From contig NZ_QWLB01000009.1 in the NCBI RefSeq assembly GCF_003574355.1, forward strand, positions 1 to 64,000: a stretch of 64,000 bases of DNA. The letters are read 5' to 3'. The stretch is from Meiothermus granaticius NBRC 107808. GTDB lineage: Bacteria > Deinococcota > Deinococci > Deinococcales > Thermaceae. Under the pieces are notes generated by a model. The model was not told the origin of the DNA and did no database searches. It saw only the letters and a program-made list of their open reading frames with translations. Positions within the stretch are counted from its first letter, which is position 1; each line of letters starts with the position of its first letter. A program made the position numbers and the translations under genes. Shown piece after piece: positions 1 to 8,144 of this stretch.

Positions 1-105
1 TACCGCGCCCTGGTCGTACGCTACGAACGCAAAGCCGATAACTACCGGGGACTGATGGTCTTCGCCTTCCTCCTCATCTGCATCCGCGTTCTACTCCACT
101 GGTGA
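1..105 (+). CDS. IS5-family transposase, C-terminal end (cut by window edge)
   Basis: The first 34 codons read in frame from base 1 to a TGA at 103-105. They match the end of an IS5-type DDE transposase: the YERKADNYRG segment lies just after the catalytic glutamate region, and a hydrophobic tail ending LLHW follows. The catalytic residues lie outside the window. The bases that follow end in GGGACAGCCCC at about 138-148, which could be the right terminal inverted repeat, but the left end is not visible to confirm it. This copy differs from the complete IS5 element at 61810-62658. Confidence 0.75.
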   Translation, partial: YRALVVRYERKADNYRGLMVFAFLLICIRVLLHW

Positions 106-234
106 GCCCTATTCTTGGACTACTTGTTTAGTTATCTGGGACAGCCCCAAACTGTTTTAACAGCAACCCGGTGCCGCCGGGTGAGGGGTTGCAATGACGA
201 TGTCCATGCCAATGACAAAAGCCTGGTTCCGCCT

Positions 235-702
235 TCACACCAGCAGCTCAGTGGTGCTCTTGACTTGCCGCAGCACCGCCGAGGAGATTACCGTGCTCAG
301 GCCCGGAATGGCGGTAAGGTGATCCAACAAGAATTTTTGAAAGTCGTTCAGGTCGGCCACCATAATTTTAAGCAGAAAGTCGTCCTCGCCCATCACCACA
401 TGGCACTCGGTGACCTCGGGGTACTTGAGCACCTCCTGCTCGAAGCGCTCCACATCGGCCCGGCTCTTGTGGTCGAGCTTGACCCGCACAAACACACACA
501 GACTGCGCCCCACCTTTTCTGCGTCCAGCAGGGCCACATAGCCGCGAATCACCCCCAGCTCCTCCAGCCGCCGGACCCGGCGCAGGCAGGTCGAGGGGGA
601 GAGGTTGACCAGCTCGGCCAGCTCGTTGTTGGGGATGTTACCCCGGCGCTGCAGGATGCCCAGGATTTTGCGATCCTTTTTGTCCAGTTCAATGGATGCC
701 AT
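235..702 (-). CDS. Lrp/AsnC-family transcriptional regulator
   Basis: A 155-residue protein of the usual Lrp/AsnC length. An N-terminal helix-turn-helix covers about residues 6-60 (LDKKDRKILGILQRRG, then ELAELVNLSPSTCLRRVRRL). The AsnC/RAM ligand-binding domain follows, with the typical VTECHVVMGEDDFLLKI segment at about 96-112. These proteins usually bind DNA as dimers or octamers and respond to amino acids. The gene diverges from the PLP enzyme at 819, with an inverted repeat between them, so it probably controls that gene and itself. No strong ribosome site precedes the ATG at 702. A TAAAAT box lies close upstream, which suggests a leaderless message. Confidence 0.9.
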   Translation of the reverse strand: MASIELDKKDRKILGILQRRGNIPNNELAELVNLSPSTCLRRVRRLEELGVIRGYVALLDAEKVGRSLCVFVRVKLDHKSRADVERFEQEVLKYPEVTECHVVMGEDDFLLKIMVADLNDFQKFLLDHLTAIPGLSTVISSAVLRQVKSTTELLV

Positions 703-709
703 AGGATTG

Positions 710-729
710 CATCATTTTATCTATTGATG
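710..729. promoter_or_regulatory. Candidate Lrp operator between divergent genes
   Basis: CATCA (710-714) and TGATG (725-729) form an inverted repeat separated by ten A/T-rich bases. It sits 8 bp from the regulator's start codon and about 90 bp before the PLP enzyme. A short dyad around an AT-rich centre is typical of Lrp/AsnC operators. The assignment rests on position and symmetry only. Confidence 0.4.
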
Positions 730-818
730 AAATGGAATGGCTTTATTAGAGTTCGAGACGGGCGTTATTGCACCCCCCTGCCGGGGTTAGGGTGCTATCT
801 TGTCACCTGAGGTCGTCT

Positions 819-2003
819 ATGAAAATTCGAACCCGTGCCGTCCATGCCGGACACCACCCCGACCCCCTGACCGGTGCCCATGTGGTGCCTATCTATAGCA
901 CCTCCACCTTTGCCTATGGCTCGTTTGCCAGGGGGGAGCGGCTTTTTGCCGGGGAGGAGTCCGGCTACATCTATGGGCGCATCGGCAACCCCACCGTGCG
1001 GGCCTTTGAGGAAAAACTGGCCAGCCTCGAGGGGGCCGAGGACGCGGTGGCCTTTGCCAGCGGGATGGCCGCCATCAGCGCCCTGTGTACCACCTTGCTG
1101 GCCCCCGGCGACGAAGTGGTGTATCTGGCCCCGCTCTACGGGGGCACCGAGGGCTATTTTCTGGAGACCCTGACCAAGTTTGGGGTGCGCGTGACCGACG
1201 CGGGTAGCGTGGAGAACCTGCCCCAGGCCCTCACACCGGCAACCAGGCTGGTCTACCTCGAGACCCCCACCAACCCCACCCTGCGCATCCACGACCTTTC
1301 GGCGGTGGCCCAGATTGCCCGCGCAAGAGGCGTGCGGACGGTGGTGGACAACACCTTCGCCACGCCCTACCTGACCCGGCCCCTGGAGCACGGCATTGAC
1401 CTGGTGCTGCACTCGGCCACCAAATACCTGGGCGGGCACGGCGACTGTCTGGCAGGGGTGCTGGCGGGCCCCAGGGAGGTCATGGAGGCGGTGCGGGCCG
1501 AGGGGCTGCGGCACATCGGCGGCACCCTGGGGGCCTTCGAAGGTTACCTGATGCTGCGGGGCCTCAAGACCCTGCCCCTGCGGATGGAGGCCCACTGTGC
1601 AGGTGCAGCCCAGGTGGCCGAATACCTCTCCCAGCACCCCGCCGTCCGGCGGGTCTACTACCCCGGCCTGCCCTCCCACCCCGGGCACGAGACTGCCCGG
1701 CGGCAGATGCAGGGCTTTGGGGGGCTGGTCTCCATCGAACTCGAGTCCAAACAGGCCGCGGCCCTCTTCCTGGATAGCCTGAAGCTCTTTACCCAGGCGG
1801 TCAGCCTGGGCGATGTGGAGTCGCTGGCCACCCACCCGGCCTCCACCACCCACCAGCTTCTGCCGCCTGAGGTTCGGGCGGCCCACGGCGTGAGCGACAG
1901 CCTGGTGCGGCTCTCGGTGGGCATCGAAGACCCCGAAGACCTGATTGCCGACCTCGAGCAGGCCTTGGAGCATGTCATGCAAACCTTGTTGGCCCGGCGT
2001 TAG
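819..2003 (+). CDS. Cys/Met-metabolism PLP-dependent enzyme (methionine gamma-lyase or cystathionine gamma-synthase type)
   Basis: A 394-residue member of the trans-sulfuration fold-type I PLP family. Visible features are the YGRIGNPTV substrate-channel motif near the N-terminus, ETPTNPTLRI in mid-protein, and the PLP-binding lysine in HSATKYLGGHGD (about residue 205). Such enzymes cleave or form C-S bonds of methionine, homocysteine or cystathionine, and sequence alone does not separate lyase from synthase. I chose the ATG at 819 because TGAGGT lies just before it and the family N-terminus (TRAVHAGHHPDPLTGA) starts there; the in-frame start at 768 adds nothing conserved. The divergent Lrp regulator suggests amino-acid-responsive control. 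Confidence 0.88.
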   Translation: MKIRTRAVHAGHHPDPLTGAHVVPIYSTSTFAYGSFARGERLFAGEESGYIYGRIGNPTVRAFEEKLASLEGAEDAVAFASGMAAISALCTTLLAPGDEVVYLAPLYGGTEGYFLETLTKFGVRVTDAGSVENLPQALTPATRLVYLETPTNPTLRIHDLSAVAQIARARGVRTVVDNTFATPYLTRPLEHGIDLVLHSATKYLGGHGDCLAGVLAGPREVMEAVRAEGLRHIGGTLGAFEGYLMLRGLKTLPLRMEAHCAGAAQVAEYLSQHPAVRRVYYPGLPSHPGHETARRQMQGFGGLVSIELESKQAAALFLDSLKLFTQAVSLGDVESLATHPASTTHQLLPPEVRAAHGVSDSLVRLSVGIEDPEDLIADLEQALEHVMQTLLARR

Positions 2004-2079
2004 GCTGAGCGCACCTTATCAGCGCTACCGGGCCCTGGGCGACACAGATGCGCCGTTTTCTCGCCTTCAGGGGGTTGCT

Positions 2080-2322
2080 GTGAAACGCACGTTCGAACAA
2101 GCCCGTTCTTTCCTGACGCAGGCTGCCTTGTCAGAGAGCCTTGAGGAGCGTGAAGCTGTAATTGCCGAGGTGCGCCGGGATTCAGGCTTTTTCGAAGGGT
2201 ATTCTCCTGATCAAGTTTGGTTGTTACAAGGCATTTGGTCTGACGTTATCAATGGGGCACGGGAGATCGCCCTGGCCCGTGGAACTACTCGAGGGAAGCC
2301 TTCTTTTTCTGATAGCCTCTAA
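2080..2322 (+). CDS. Small hypothetical protein (80 aa)
   Basis: An 80-residue reading frame from a GTG at 2080, preceded by CAGGGGG at a usable distance. The product is charged and helix-rich, with many Glu and Arg and a FFEGYSPDQVW stretch. I do not recognise a family. It starts 76 bp after the PLP enzyme and may be co-transcribed. An AT-rich repeat (2326-2370) begins three bases after its stop. Confidence 0.5.
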   Translation: MKRTFEQARSFLTQAALSESLEEREAVIAEVRRDSGFFEGYSPDQVWLLQGIWSDVINGAREIALARGTTRGKPSFSDSL

Positions 2323-2325
2323 ATT

Positions 2326-2370
2326 GCAAAGAAATTCATCACGAGCGTTGATTATAGTGTTTTATTTCAC
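2326..2370 (+). repeat. Copy A of a dispersed 45-bp AT-rich repeat
   Basis: The first 21 bases (GCAAAGAAAT, two variable bases, ATCACGAGC) match the reverse complement of 35885-35905 at 19 of 21 positions. Weaker similarity continues for about 24 more bases, ending in TCAC in both copies. The outer flanks are unrelated, so the boundaries are fairly sharp. It may be the end of a small mobile element. Confidence 0.45.
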
Positions 2371-2375
2371 AAAAT

Positions 2376-2410
2376 AACCCCACTCCCCCCGACCCTACAG
2401 GGACGAGGGG
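2376..2410 (-). terminator. Possible terminator of the L33-CobW operon
   Basis: Read on the minus strand downstream of the CobW stop, CCCTCG-TCCCTGTAGGGT-CGGGGG can fold into an imperfect GC hairpin, followed by a modest T-rich run (GGTTATTTTG). The stem has a mismatch and a wobble pair and the T-run is broken, so this is weak. Confidence 0.3.
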
Positions 2411-2426
2411 AAAGCCATGAGGGAAC

Positions 2427-3491
2427 CTAAGCCGGAATACAGGCCATGAGCCTTTGCTCGATCTCGGCCTGCTGCCTGGAGAGCCCCTGCCCGATGAACA
2501 CCAGCTCGGTGGGGTCCTGGTTGAGGGCCTCGAGCTGGGCCCGGTAGCGCTCCTGCTCGGCCTTGGACAGGGTCAACAGCTCACGTTCATGCAAGGGTTC
2601 CATCATGGGCTCGAGCACGATCTGCTTCCCGGCCTGGGAGAGCACGATCGGCACGTGGTTTACGAACTTCACCCAGCCCTTGGCCCGCACCACCCCTTTG
2701 GGCCAGCCGTGCAAGAAGGCCTCGAAGGCCTGGGCCTCAAAACCCTGTTCGCTCCTGAACACAAAGCTCTCGAAGCCGTATTCTTCAACTTCTGAACTGG
2801 GCTTGTCCCACTCGGCCTCCCAGTCGGGGTGGGCCTGGCCGGTGGCGTAGTCGTAAAGCCCGGTGCCCAGGATTTGCTCCGGCGCAATCTGGCCCTGAAC
2901 CGTGCGGTGGATCTGGGCGGTAGGGTTGAGCTCCCGCACAAAGGACTCCAGCTTTTGCAACTCGGCCTCACCCACCCGGTCGGCCTTGTTCAGGAGCACG
3001 ATGGAGGTGAACTCGAGCTGATCCGCCAGCAGGGGGGCCAGGGGCTCCGTGACCGGATTGCCCTCCTCGTCCTCCACCTCCCGGCTGCTCTGCCAGGTCT
3101 CCCAGAAGTTTTCTGCGTCCACCACGGTGATGATGCTATCCAGCCGCACCCGCTCCGGCAGATCGGCCATGTGGAAGGTCTGGGCGATGGGCAGGGGCTC
3201 CCCGATCCCGGTGGACTCGATGAGGATGTAGTCCAGGTCCAGCTCCGAGAGCGAGCGCAGCTCATGGAGCAGGTCTTCCCGCAGGGTGCAGCAGATGCAG
3301 CCGTTGGACATCTCGATCATCTTCTCGGTGGTGTGGCGCACCAGCCGGGCGTCTACGTTCACCGCGCCGAACTCGTTCACCACCACCGCGATCTTTTTGC
3401 CGTGCTGGGCCGAGAGCAGGTGGTTGACCAGGGTGGTCTTGCCCGCCCCCAGAAACCCCACCAGCACCGAGGTTGGAATGGGCGCTTTCAT
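2427..3491 (-). CDS. CobW/ZNG1-family GTP-binding metal chaperone
   Basis: A 354-residue COG0523 G3E GTPase. The P-loop GFLGAGKTT is at residues 13-21, the metal-binding CICC motif that defines the family is at about 65-68, and the NKAD guanine-specificity motif is at about 168-171. The CobW C-terminal domain follows. These GTPases deliver zinc or cobalt to client enzymes, and the zinc-repressed members sustain metalloproteins during zinc starvation. The start codon overlaps the stop of the cysteine-free L33 gene, so the two are translationally coupled. Both lie behind a perfect palindrome, which points to a zinc-limitation role rather than cobalamin synthesis. Confidence 0.88.
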   Translation of the reverse strand: MKAPIPTSVLVGFLGAGKTTLVNHLLSAQHGKKIAVVVNEFGAVNVDARLVRHTTEKMIEMSNGCICCTLREDLLHELRSLSELDLDYILIESTGIGEPLPIAQTFHMADLPERVRLDSIITVVDAENFWETWQSSREVEDEEGNPVTEPLAPLLADQLEFTSIVLLNKADRVGEAELQKLESFVRELNPTAQIHRTVQGQIAPEQILGTGLYDYATGQAHPDWEAEWDKPSSEVEEYGFESFVFRSEQGFEAQAFEAFLHGWPKGVVRAKGWVKFVNHVPIVLSQAGKQIVLEPMMEPLHERELLTLSKAEQERYRAQLEALNQDPTELVFIGQGLSRQQAEIEQRLMACIPA

Positions 3492-3655
3492 AGCTTCTGC
3501 TCCTTAAAAAGCACATGTTGGCGCACTTTGGGGTCGTACTTTCGCAGGGTTAGCCTCTCGGGGGTGTTCAGGCGATTCTTCGAGGTCACGAAGGAGGTGC
3601 CGGTTCCGGTGGTGGAGACCATTCGAATCAGGATGCGTGGGCCTTGTTTGGGCAT
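3488..3655 (-). CDS. rpmG: 50S ribosomal protein L33, cysteine-free (zinc-independent) paralogue
   Basis: A 55-residue L33 recognised from [19 protein letters not shown] and the basic C-terminus. It has no cysteine at all, whereas zinc-binding L33 carries two CxxC pairs; position K-Y-D-P-K-V replaces the second pair. Cysteine-free ribosomal paralogues are typically induced when zinc is scarce and free zinc by replacing the zinc-bearing form. I chose the ATG at 3655 because L33 homology begins there; the longer in-frame start at 3736 runs through the operator. It overlaps cobW by 4 bp. Confidence 0.88.
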   Translation of the reverse strand: MPKQGPRILIRMVSTTGTGTSFVTSKNRLNTPERLTLRKYDPKVRQHVLFKEQKL

Positions 3656-3661
3656 AGCGAG

Positions 3662-3696
3662 TATTGATAATGCATTATCAATAACTGAGCTGTCAA
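3662..3696 (-). promoter_or_regulatory. Promoter with perfect 22-bp Zur/Fur-type palindrome
   Basis: Bases 3662-3683 form a perfect palindrome with half-site TATTGATAATG, ending 7 bp before the L33 start codon. A consensus -35 hexamer TTGACA lies on the minus strand at 3691-3696, so the palindrome covers the -10 region, where a bound repressor would block transcription. The half-site TGATAAT is the classic Fur-superfamily element. The zinc-related cargo downstream favours Zur over Fur. Confidence 0.65.
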
Positions 3697-3915
3697 GAGG
3701 GGCTCTTCTGGCCCTGCTGAAGCGCCTGCCAAGCACCCTAGGGTGTCCATGGAGAGGAAGTATGGAAAGCAGCCTCCCTGAGTCGGGGCTCGAGGCGAAG
3801 GATAGGCACGGCAGCCCTTGCTACTCTCAATCCGAAGATGGGTCCAGCCAAGGTTTGTGTTATGTGGCTGTATTTAGGGAGAGTGGAACGTTTTGAAGTG
3901 CGGTACATTCGAAGT

Positions 3916-4185
3916 ATGAAACACTCTGTGGTTCAGCAGGCCGTACAGCTTGGGGTCAAGGGCCGTCTGGTGCTACCCGCCGGGGTACGCAGGGCTCTGC
4001 GGCTGCAGGAGGGGGATCGTCTGCTGTTACGGCTACGGGACGATGGGGTGATCGAGTTGGTCAAGGCGCAGGAGGTTGTGCTGGGGAACAAGGGTCTCTT
4101 GCAGCGCCTCTATCCCGTCCTGAGGGGGAAAACCCTGGCTCAAGAGCTGATCCAGGAAAGGCGCAGGGAGGCCCAGCAGGAATGA
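3916..4185 (+). CDS. AbrB/SpoVT-type antitoxin (VapB-like)
   Basis: An 89-residue protein. The N-terminal half is a swapped-hairpin AbrB domain (GVKGRLVLPAGVRRALRLQEGDRLLLRLRDD). The C-terminal tail, rich in Arg, Glu and Gln, would wrap the toxin. The ATG at 3916 fits the domain start, and a TACATT box ends about 8 nt upstream, consistent with a leaderless message. It overlaps the PIN toxin frame by 4 bp, as in most vapBC pairs. The toxin partner is frameshifted. Confidence 0.78.
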   Translation: MKHSVVQQAVQLGVKGRLVLPAGVRRALRLQEGDRLLLRLRDDGVIELVKAQEVVLGNKGLLQRLYPVLRGKTLAQELIQERRREAQQE

Positions 4186-4575
4186 GCGTGGTGCTGGATG
4201 CCTCGGCCTTGCTGGCCTACCTCAACCAGGAGGCGGGGGCCGAGGCCGTGGCGGAGCAGATGGTCAGGGGCGGATTTATCAGCGCCGTCAATCTGGCCGA
4301 GGTCTACAGCAAGGTGACCGAGTGGGGCCAGGATGCGCACCTGCTCGAGCAGGCCCTGGTGCGCCAGGGTTTGCTGGGGGGTGTACTGGAGGTGGTGCCC
4401 TTCGGCCCCGAGGACGTCCTGCGGGTGGCCGCGCTACGACCCCTGACCAAAACCCAGGGGCTATCCCTGGGGGATCGAGTCTGTCTGGCGTTGGCCCAGC
4501 GGCTGGGATTGCCTCACCACCGACAGCGCCTGGATCAACCTGGACGCAGGGGTTGAGGTGCGGGTCGTGTGTTAG
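4182..4575 (+). pseudogene. PIN-domain toxin (VapC), frameshifted near its end
   Basis: The frame starts at the ATG at 4182 with the PIN acidic residues VLDAS (Asp6), NLAEV and LGDRVCLALA. At about 4512-4514 the family sequence leaves the frame. The continuation LTTDSAW...GVEVRVV is found in the frame that begins at 4513 and ends at TAG 4573-4575. A net loss of 2 (or 5) bases would explain this. The uncorrected frame ends at 4556 without the TTD acidic residue, so the toxin is probably inactive unless this is a sequencing error. Confidence 0.7.
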
Positions 4576-4700
4576 GGCAGATTCCTTAGATACGTCAATG
4601 CCTCGGCCAGGTGCGCCTTCTGGATGTTCTCTGCCTTTGCCAAATCGGCGATGGTACACGCCACCCGCAGGATGCGGTCGTAGCTGCGGGCATTCAGGCG
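4572..4700 (-). pseudogene. comM: 3' remnant of comM/yifB (Mg-chelatase-like ATPase)
   Basis: Read on the minus strand from about 4700, the sequence gives [20 protein letters not shown], then [20 protein letters not shown] and a TAA at 4572-4574. This is the C-terminal helical end of the ComM/YifB AAA+ family, which normally exceeds 490 residues. Only about 42 codons remain. The fragment begins inside the last codons of the ABC ATPase gene and ends over the stop of the broken VapC, so it marks a deletion or insertion junction. Confidence 0.7.
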
Positions 4701-5764
4701 GGCAGCAGGAACATTCCCTGGGGCGCGAACTGAACCTTGACCCTCTCGCCACGGCCGGGGAGCTCTGGGGCGTCGCCGGCCACTACCCCCTCGAGCCGCC
4801 CCACCGGGGTATCCAGGCTAAATTCGGTGGAGGAACCCAGAAAAGAGACCAGGTGCATGGTGCCGTCCAGGCCGTCGCCACTGGGGTATACCCGCAGGGC
4901 CTCGGGGCGCACCATGACGGTCACTTTGCCCGAGATGCCCTGTTGCTGGTAGGGCTGGCGGTAGCCGGCCACCTCCACATAGCCCCCGTGGTACTGCCCT
5001 TCGAAGAAATTGGCCCGCCCGATGAAGTCGGCCGCGAAGCGGCTAATGGGCCTGGTATAGAGGGTGCGGGGGTCGCCCTGCTGCTCGATGACTCCCTTGT
5101 TCATCAGCACCACCAGGTCGGAGATGGCCATGGCCTCTTCCTGGTCGTGGGTCACGTAGAGCGAGGTGATGCCCAGCTCCTGCTGCAGGTCGCGGATTTC
5201 CTCGCGCACCCGTTTGCGTAGCTTGGCATCGAGGTTGGAGAGCGGTTCGTCGAAGAGCAGCACTCGCGGCTGCATCACCAGCGAGCGGGCCAGGGCCACG
5301 CGCTGCTGCTGCCCTCCCGAGAGGGCGGCCACCGGGCGTTCCTCGAGGCCACTCAGGCCCACCTGATGCATCACCTCGGCTACCCGTTCACGAATTTCCC
5401 CCTTGGGGCGGCGGGTCACCTCGAGGCCATAGGCGATGTTGTGATACACGTTCATGTGGGGGAACAGGGCGTAGCTCTGGAACATCATGGTGATGTCGCG
5501 CAGGTACGCCGGTAGCCGGGTCACGTCTTCCCCGCCAAAGAGAATCCGCCCTTCGGTGGGGCGCTCGAGGCCGGCTACCATCCGCAGGATAGTGGTTTTG
5601 CCGCAGCCCGAAGGGCCCAGCAGGGTGATGAGCTTCCCCGCCGGTAGCTCCAGATCCACCTTTTCGACCGCCGTGACCTTGCCAAATTTTTTGACGATGC
5701 CCTCGAGCTTGACCGATACCGCCTGTGGGCTTCCGGTTAGGTTTGCCGAAACTGCTTGTTGCAT
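4694..5764 (-). CDS. ABC importer ATP-binding protein (FbpC/PotA type)
   Basis: A 356-residue ATPase of the iron/spermidine/putrescine subclass. Walker A is GPSGCGKTT, followed by a Q-loop in the [12 protein letters not shown] segment, the signature [15 protein letters not shown], Walker [13 protein letters not shown], and the H-loop VTHDQEEA. The C-terminal 100 residues form a TOBE-like regulatory domain. I chose the ATG at 5764; the in-frame extension to 5824 runs into the permease gene. It lies 7 bp after the permease stop and completes the importer with the two genes upstream. The 3' end abuts a comM remnant. Confidence 0.88.
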   Translation of the reverse strand: MQQAVSANLTGSPQAVSVKLEGIVKKFGKVTAVEKVDLELPAGKLITLLGPSGCGKTTILRMVAGLERPTEGRILFGGEDVTRLPAYLRDITMMFQSYALFPHMNVYHNIAYGLEVTRRPKGEIRERVAEVMHQVGLSGLEERPVAALSGGQQQRVALARSLVMQPRVLLFDEPLSNLDAKLRKRVREEIRDLQQELGITSLYVTHDQEEAMAISDLVVLMNKGVIEQQGDPRTLYTRPISRFAADFIGRANFFEGQYHGGYVEVAGYRQPYQQQGISGKVTVMVRPEALRVYPSGDGLDGTMHLVSFLGSSTEFSLDTPVGRLEGVVAGDAPELPGRGERVKVQFAPQGMFLLPA

Positions 5765-5771
5765 GGTTACC

Positions 5772-7994
5772 TCACACTGCGGCTTCCAGCGAGGTGCCGC
5801 GCCCCAGCCGCCGCGAGACGGCAAACAGAATCAAAATGACCGTGAGCAGCCCCAGAATCATCACCGTAGCCATGGCCGCACCCCGCCCCAGGTCGCCCTG
5901 CTCGATCCAGCGCAGCATCAGCACGGTAGCGAGGGTATTGCCGGGGCTGATCAGGAAAATAATCTGGCTGATGGCGGTCATGCCGCGCACAAACGCAAAG
6001 ACCATCCCGGCCAGAAGCTGCGGTATGAGCAGGGGGATCAACACCCGGCGCAGGGTGGTGCTGGAGGGGGCCCGTAGCAGGGTGGAGGCTTCCTCGAGGC
6101 TCTTGTCAATCTGCGAAAGACCCGAGATGACCCCCCGCACCGCCGCCGGCATATTACGAAAGACCAGCGCGAGCACGATGATGATACCGGTACCGGTGAG
6201 TAGCCAGGGGCCGGTGTTGAAGGCCAGGATGTAGGCCACCCCCATCACGGTGCCGGGGGTGGCAAAGGAGAGCATCGAACCGACCTCCAACAGCCCCCGT
6301 CCCCAGAACTGCTGCCTCGAGACCAGGTAGGCAATCAAGAAACCCACCAGGGTAGCGATGATGGCGCTGATAAAGGCCAGTTGGGCAGTCTTGAGCAGCA
6401 CCGGCAGGCCCAGGTTGGTCAGGTCTACGTAATGTTTGAAGGTAAAGCTATTGTTGATGCCCCAGATCTGCACAAAAGAGCCATAGAAAATCGAGAAGTA
6501 CAGCAGCACCACCGCCAACCCCCACAGGGCCAGGATGGTTTGCAGGGTGCGCTCGAGCCAGACCGGCAAGGGCGAAAAGTTGCCCGCCCCCGGCTTACCG
6601 GTGACCGTGACAAACGAGGTGTTGCCCAGCCAGAGCCGCTGCAAGCCAAAAATAGTCAGCACCAGACAGAGCAGCACCACGCCATAGACGGCGGCCTCGT
6701 TGGGATCGTAGCGCCCGGTCAGGGCCAGGAAGACCTCGGTAGCTAGAAAGTTGCGGTCACCACCCAGCAGCATGGGGTTTCCGAAGTCGGCCAGCGACTC
6801 GATGATGGTGAGCAGGAAAGCCGCTGCCAGCCCAGGGCGCAGGAGCGGCCAGGTGATGTCGCGGAAGGTGTGCCAGGGGTGGGCCCGCAGGGTGGCCGAG
6901 GCCTCCTCCAGGGAGGCATTAAGCCCCTGCACCGAGCCCCGCAGAATCAAAAACGCCACCGGCGTGAAAGCAAAGACCTGGGCAATGGCCACCCCGTTGA
7001 TACCAAACAGAAAGCTGGTTTTGAGGCCCAGCAGGTCACTGGTGATGATGCCGCTGCGTCCCAGCCAGTAGGTGAGCGCGAAGGCAAACACGAATGGGGG
7101 TGTGATCAGGGGCAGCAGGCTTACCACCGCCAGACTGCGGCGTACCCAGGCCGCCCTCGAGCGCTGCTCCAGAAGCGCAAACACCAGCCCCAGGGCAGTG
7201 GTGATGGGGGCCACGATCAAGGCCAGGTAAAGGCTGGTGGGGAATGCCCCGCCGCCAAAAATCCCCGCTCCAACAATCCAGCCCAGCAGCAAACCCACGC
7301 CCAGCCCGGTGAGCACTCGAGGCCAGCGAAAGCCCCCTCGAGCCGCCAGCCCGGCGCCCAGGAGGCCCAATGCCAGGGTTGTCAGGTTCACCAGCAGTTG
7401 TTCGGAGTGGTCGGTGTAGGGGTTTTCGATGCTGATGAAGAGGGGCGAGGTCAGGACACTCTGAATCTTGTTCAGGGTGAAGACCCCTTTGACCAGCACC
7501 GACTCGCGCAACACGGTAAAGAGCGGGTAGACGATGAACAGCAGCACGAAGAGGCTTGTGAGCAGGATGCTGCTGGTCACAAAGGGGTCGTTCTGGATGA
7601 TGCCCGACTCGCTCAGCCCGATGCCGACCATCACCAGCAGGGCAGTCAATGCAATGAAAGCACCCACCCCAAAGGGCACCGAAGTGGCGACCAGCCAGCC
7701 CACCCCAGCCAGGAACCCCGCACCCCCCAGCCCCGCCAGGGCGTAGCCGCGCTGCACCAGGGGCAGGTGCAGCAGGCTCGAAAGGGTCAGCACCACCACC
7801 ACCGCCAGTAGCAGCCCCCCCAGCCAGGGCGCTTGGTTCAGCACCAGCAGCCTGCTATCGAACTCGAGCAGGTTGCGGTCGGTGCGCCCCCAAGGCAGCA
7901 CCAGCAAGCTAATCAAGGCCACCAGGCCGGCCATCCAGGCCGGTGAGCGTCCACTGGCAATGCCCTTGAGGCTCGTTCTTCCAATTACCGCCAT
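5772..7994 (-). CDS. Fused double-domain ABC permease (FbpB type)
   Basis: A 740-residue membrane protein with two copies of the BPD_transp_1 permease domain, each with its EAA loop (LEEASATLRAHPWHTF and LEEASTLLRAPSSTTL). A further hydrophobic block of about 200 residues precedes the first domain. Fused permeases of this sort serve Fe(III), thiamine or phosphonate importers. The ATG at 7994 has GGGGAG 6-7 nt upstream, which favours it over the ATGs at 8009 and 8012. It is co-directional with the binding protein upstream and the ATPase downstream. Confidence 0.85.
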   Translation of the reverse strand: MAVIGRTSLKGIASGRSPAWMAGLVALISLLVLPWGRTDRNLLEFDSRLLVLNQAPWLGGLLLAVVVVLTLSSLLHLPLVQRGYALAGLGGAGFLAGVGWLVATSVPFGVGAFIALTALLVMVGIGLSESGIIQNDPFVTSSILLTSLFVLLFIVYPLFTVLRESVLVKGVFTLNKIQSVLTSPLFISIENPYTDHSEQLLVNLTTLALGLLGAGLAARGGFRWPRVLTGLGVGLLLGWIVGAGIFGGGAFPTSLYLALIVAPITTALGLVFALLEQRSRAAWVRRSLAVVSLLPLITPPFVFAFALTYWLGRSGIITSDLLGLKTSFLFGINGVAIAQVFAFTPVAFLILRGSVQGLNASLEEASATLRAHPWHTFRDITWPLLRPGLAAAFLLTIIESLADFGNPMLLGGDRNFLATEVFLALTGRYDPNEAAVYGVVLLCLVLTIFGLQRLWLGNTSFVTVTGKPGAGNFSPLPVWLERTLQTILALWGLAVVLLYFSIFYGSFVQIWGINNSFTFKHYVDLTNLGLPVLLKTAQLAFISAIIATLVGFLIAYLVSRQQFWGRGLLEVGSMLSFATPGTVMGVAYILAFNTGPWLLTGTGIIIVLALVFRNMPAAVRGVISGLSQIDKSLEEASTLLRAPSSTTLRRVLIPLLIPQLLAGMVFAFVRGMTAISQIIFLISPGNTLATVLMLRWIEQGDLGRGAAMATVMILGLLTVILILFAVSRRLGRGTSLEAAV

Positions 7995-8011
7995 ATGAAC
8001 TCCCCTCATCA

Positions 8012-8047
8012 AGAACCCGAGCCTACCCTTGGAATCGGCTCGAGTTC
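8012..8047 (-). other. Intercistronic hairpin between binding protein and permease
   Basis: AGAACCCGAGCC (8012-8023) pairs with GGCTCGAGTTCT (8036-8047) at 11 of 12 positions, and no T-run follows. Stems of this kind after binding-protein genes usually protect the upstream message or partly stop transcription, so that the binding protein is made in excess. The rest of 7995-8144 shows no gene. Confidence 0.45.
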
Positions 8048-8144
8048 TGCAGCGAATGTCTTTGAACTTCCAGGCCCCAATAGGGATTGATCCACCTAGG
8101 CCGATACAAGGACTACATTTCTTGGTAGCCCTTCCGCGCGCGCA

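Noticed and set aside
3838-3915. N-terminal extension of the AbrB antitoxin
   Set aside because: The extra 26 codons lie before the domain and cover the likely promoter. The ATG at 3916 is the natural start.
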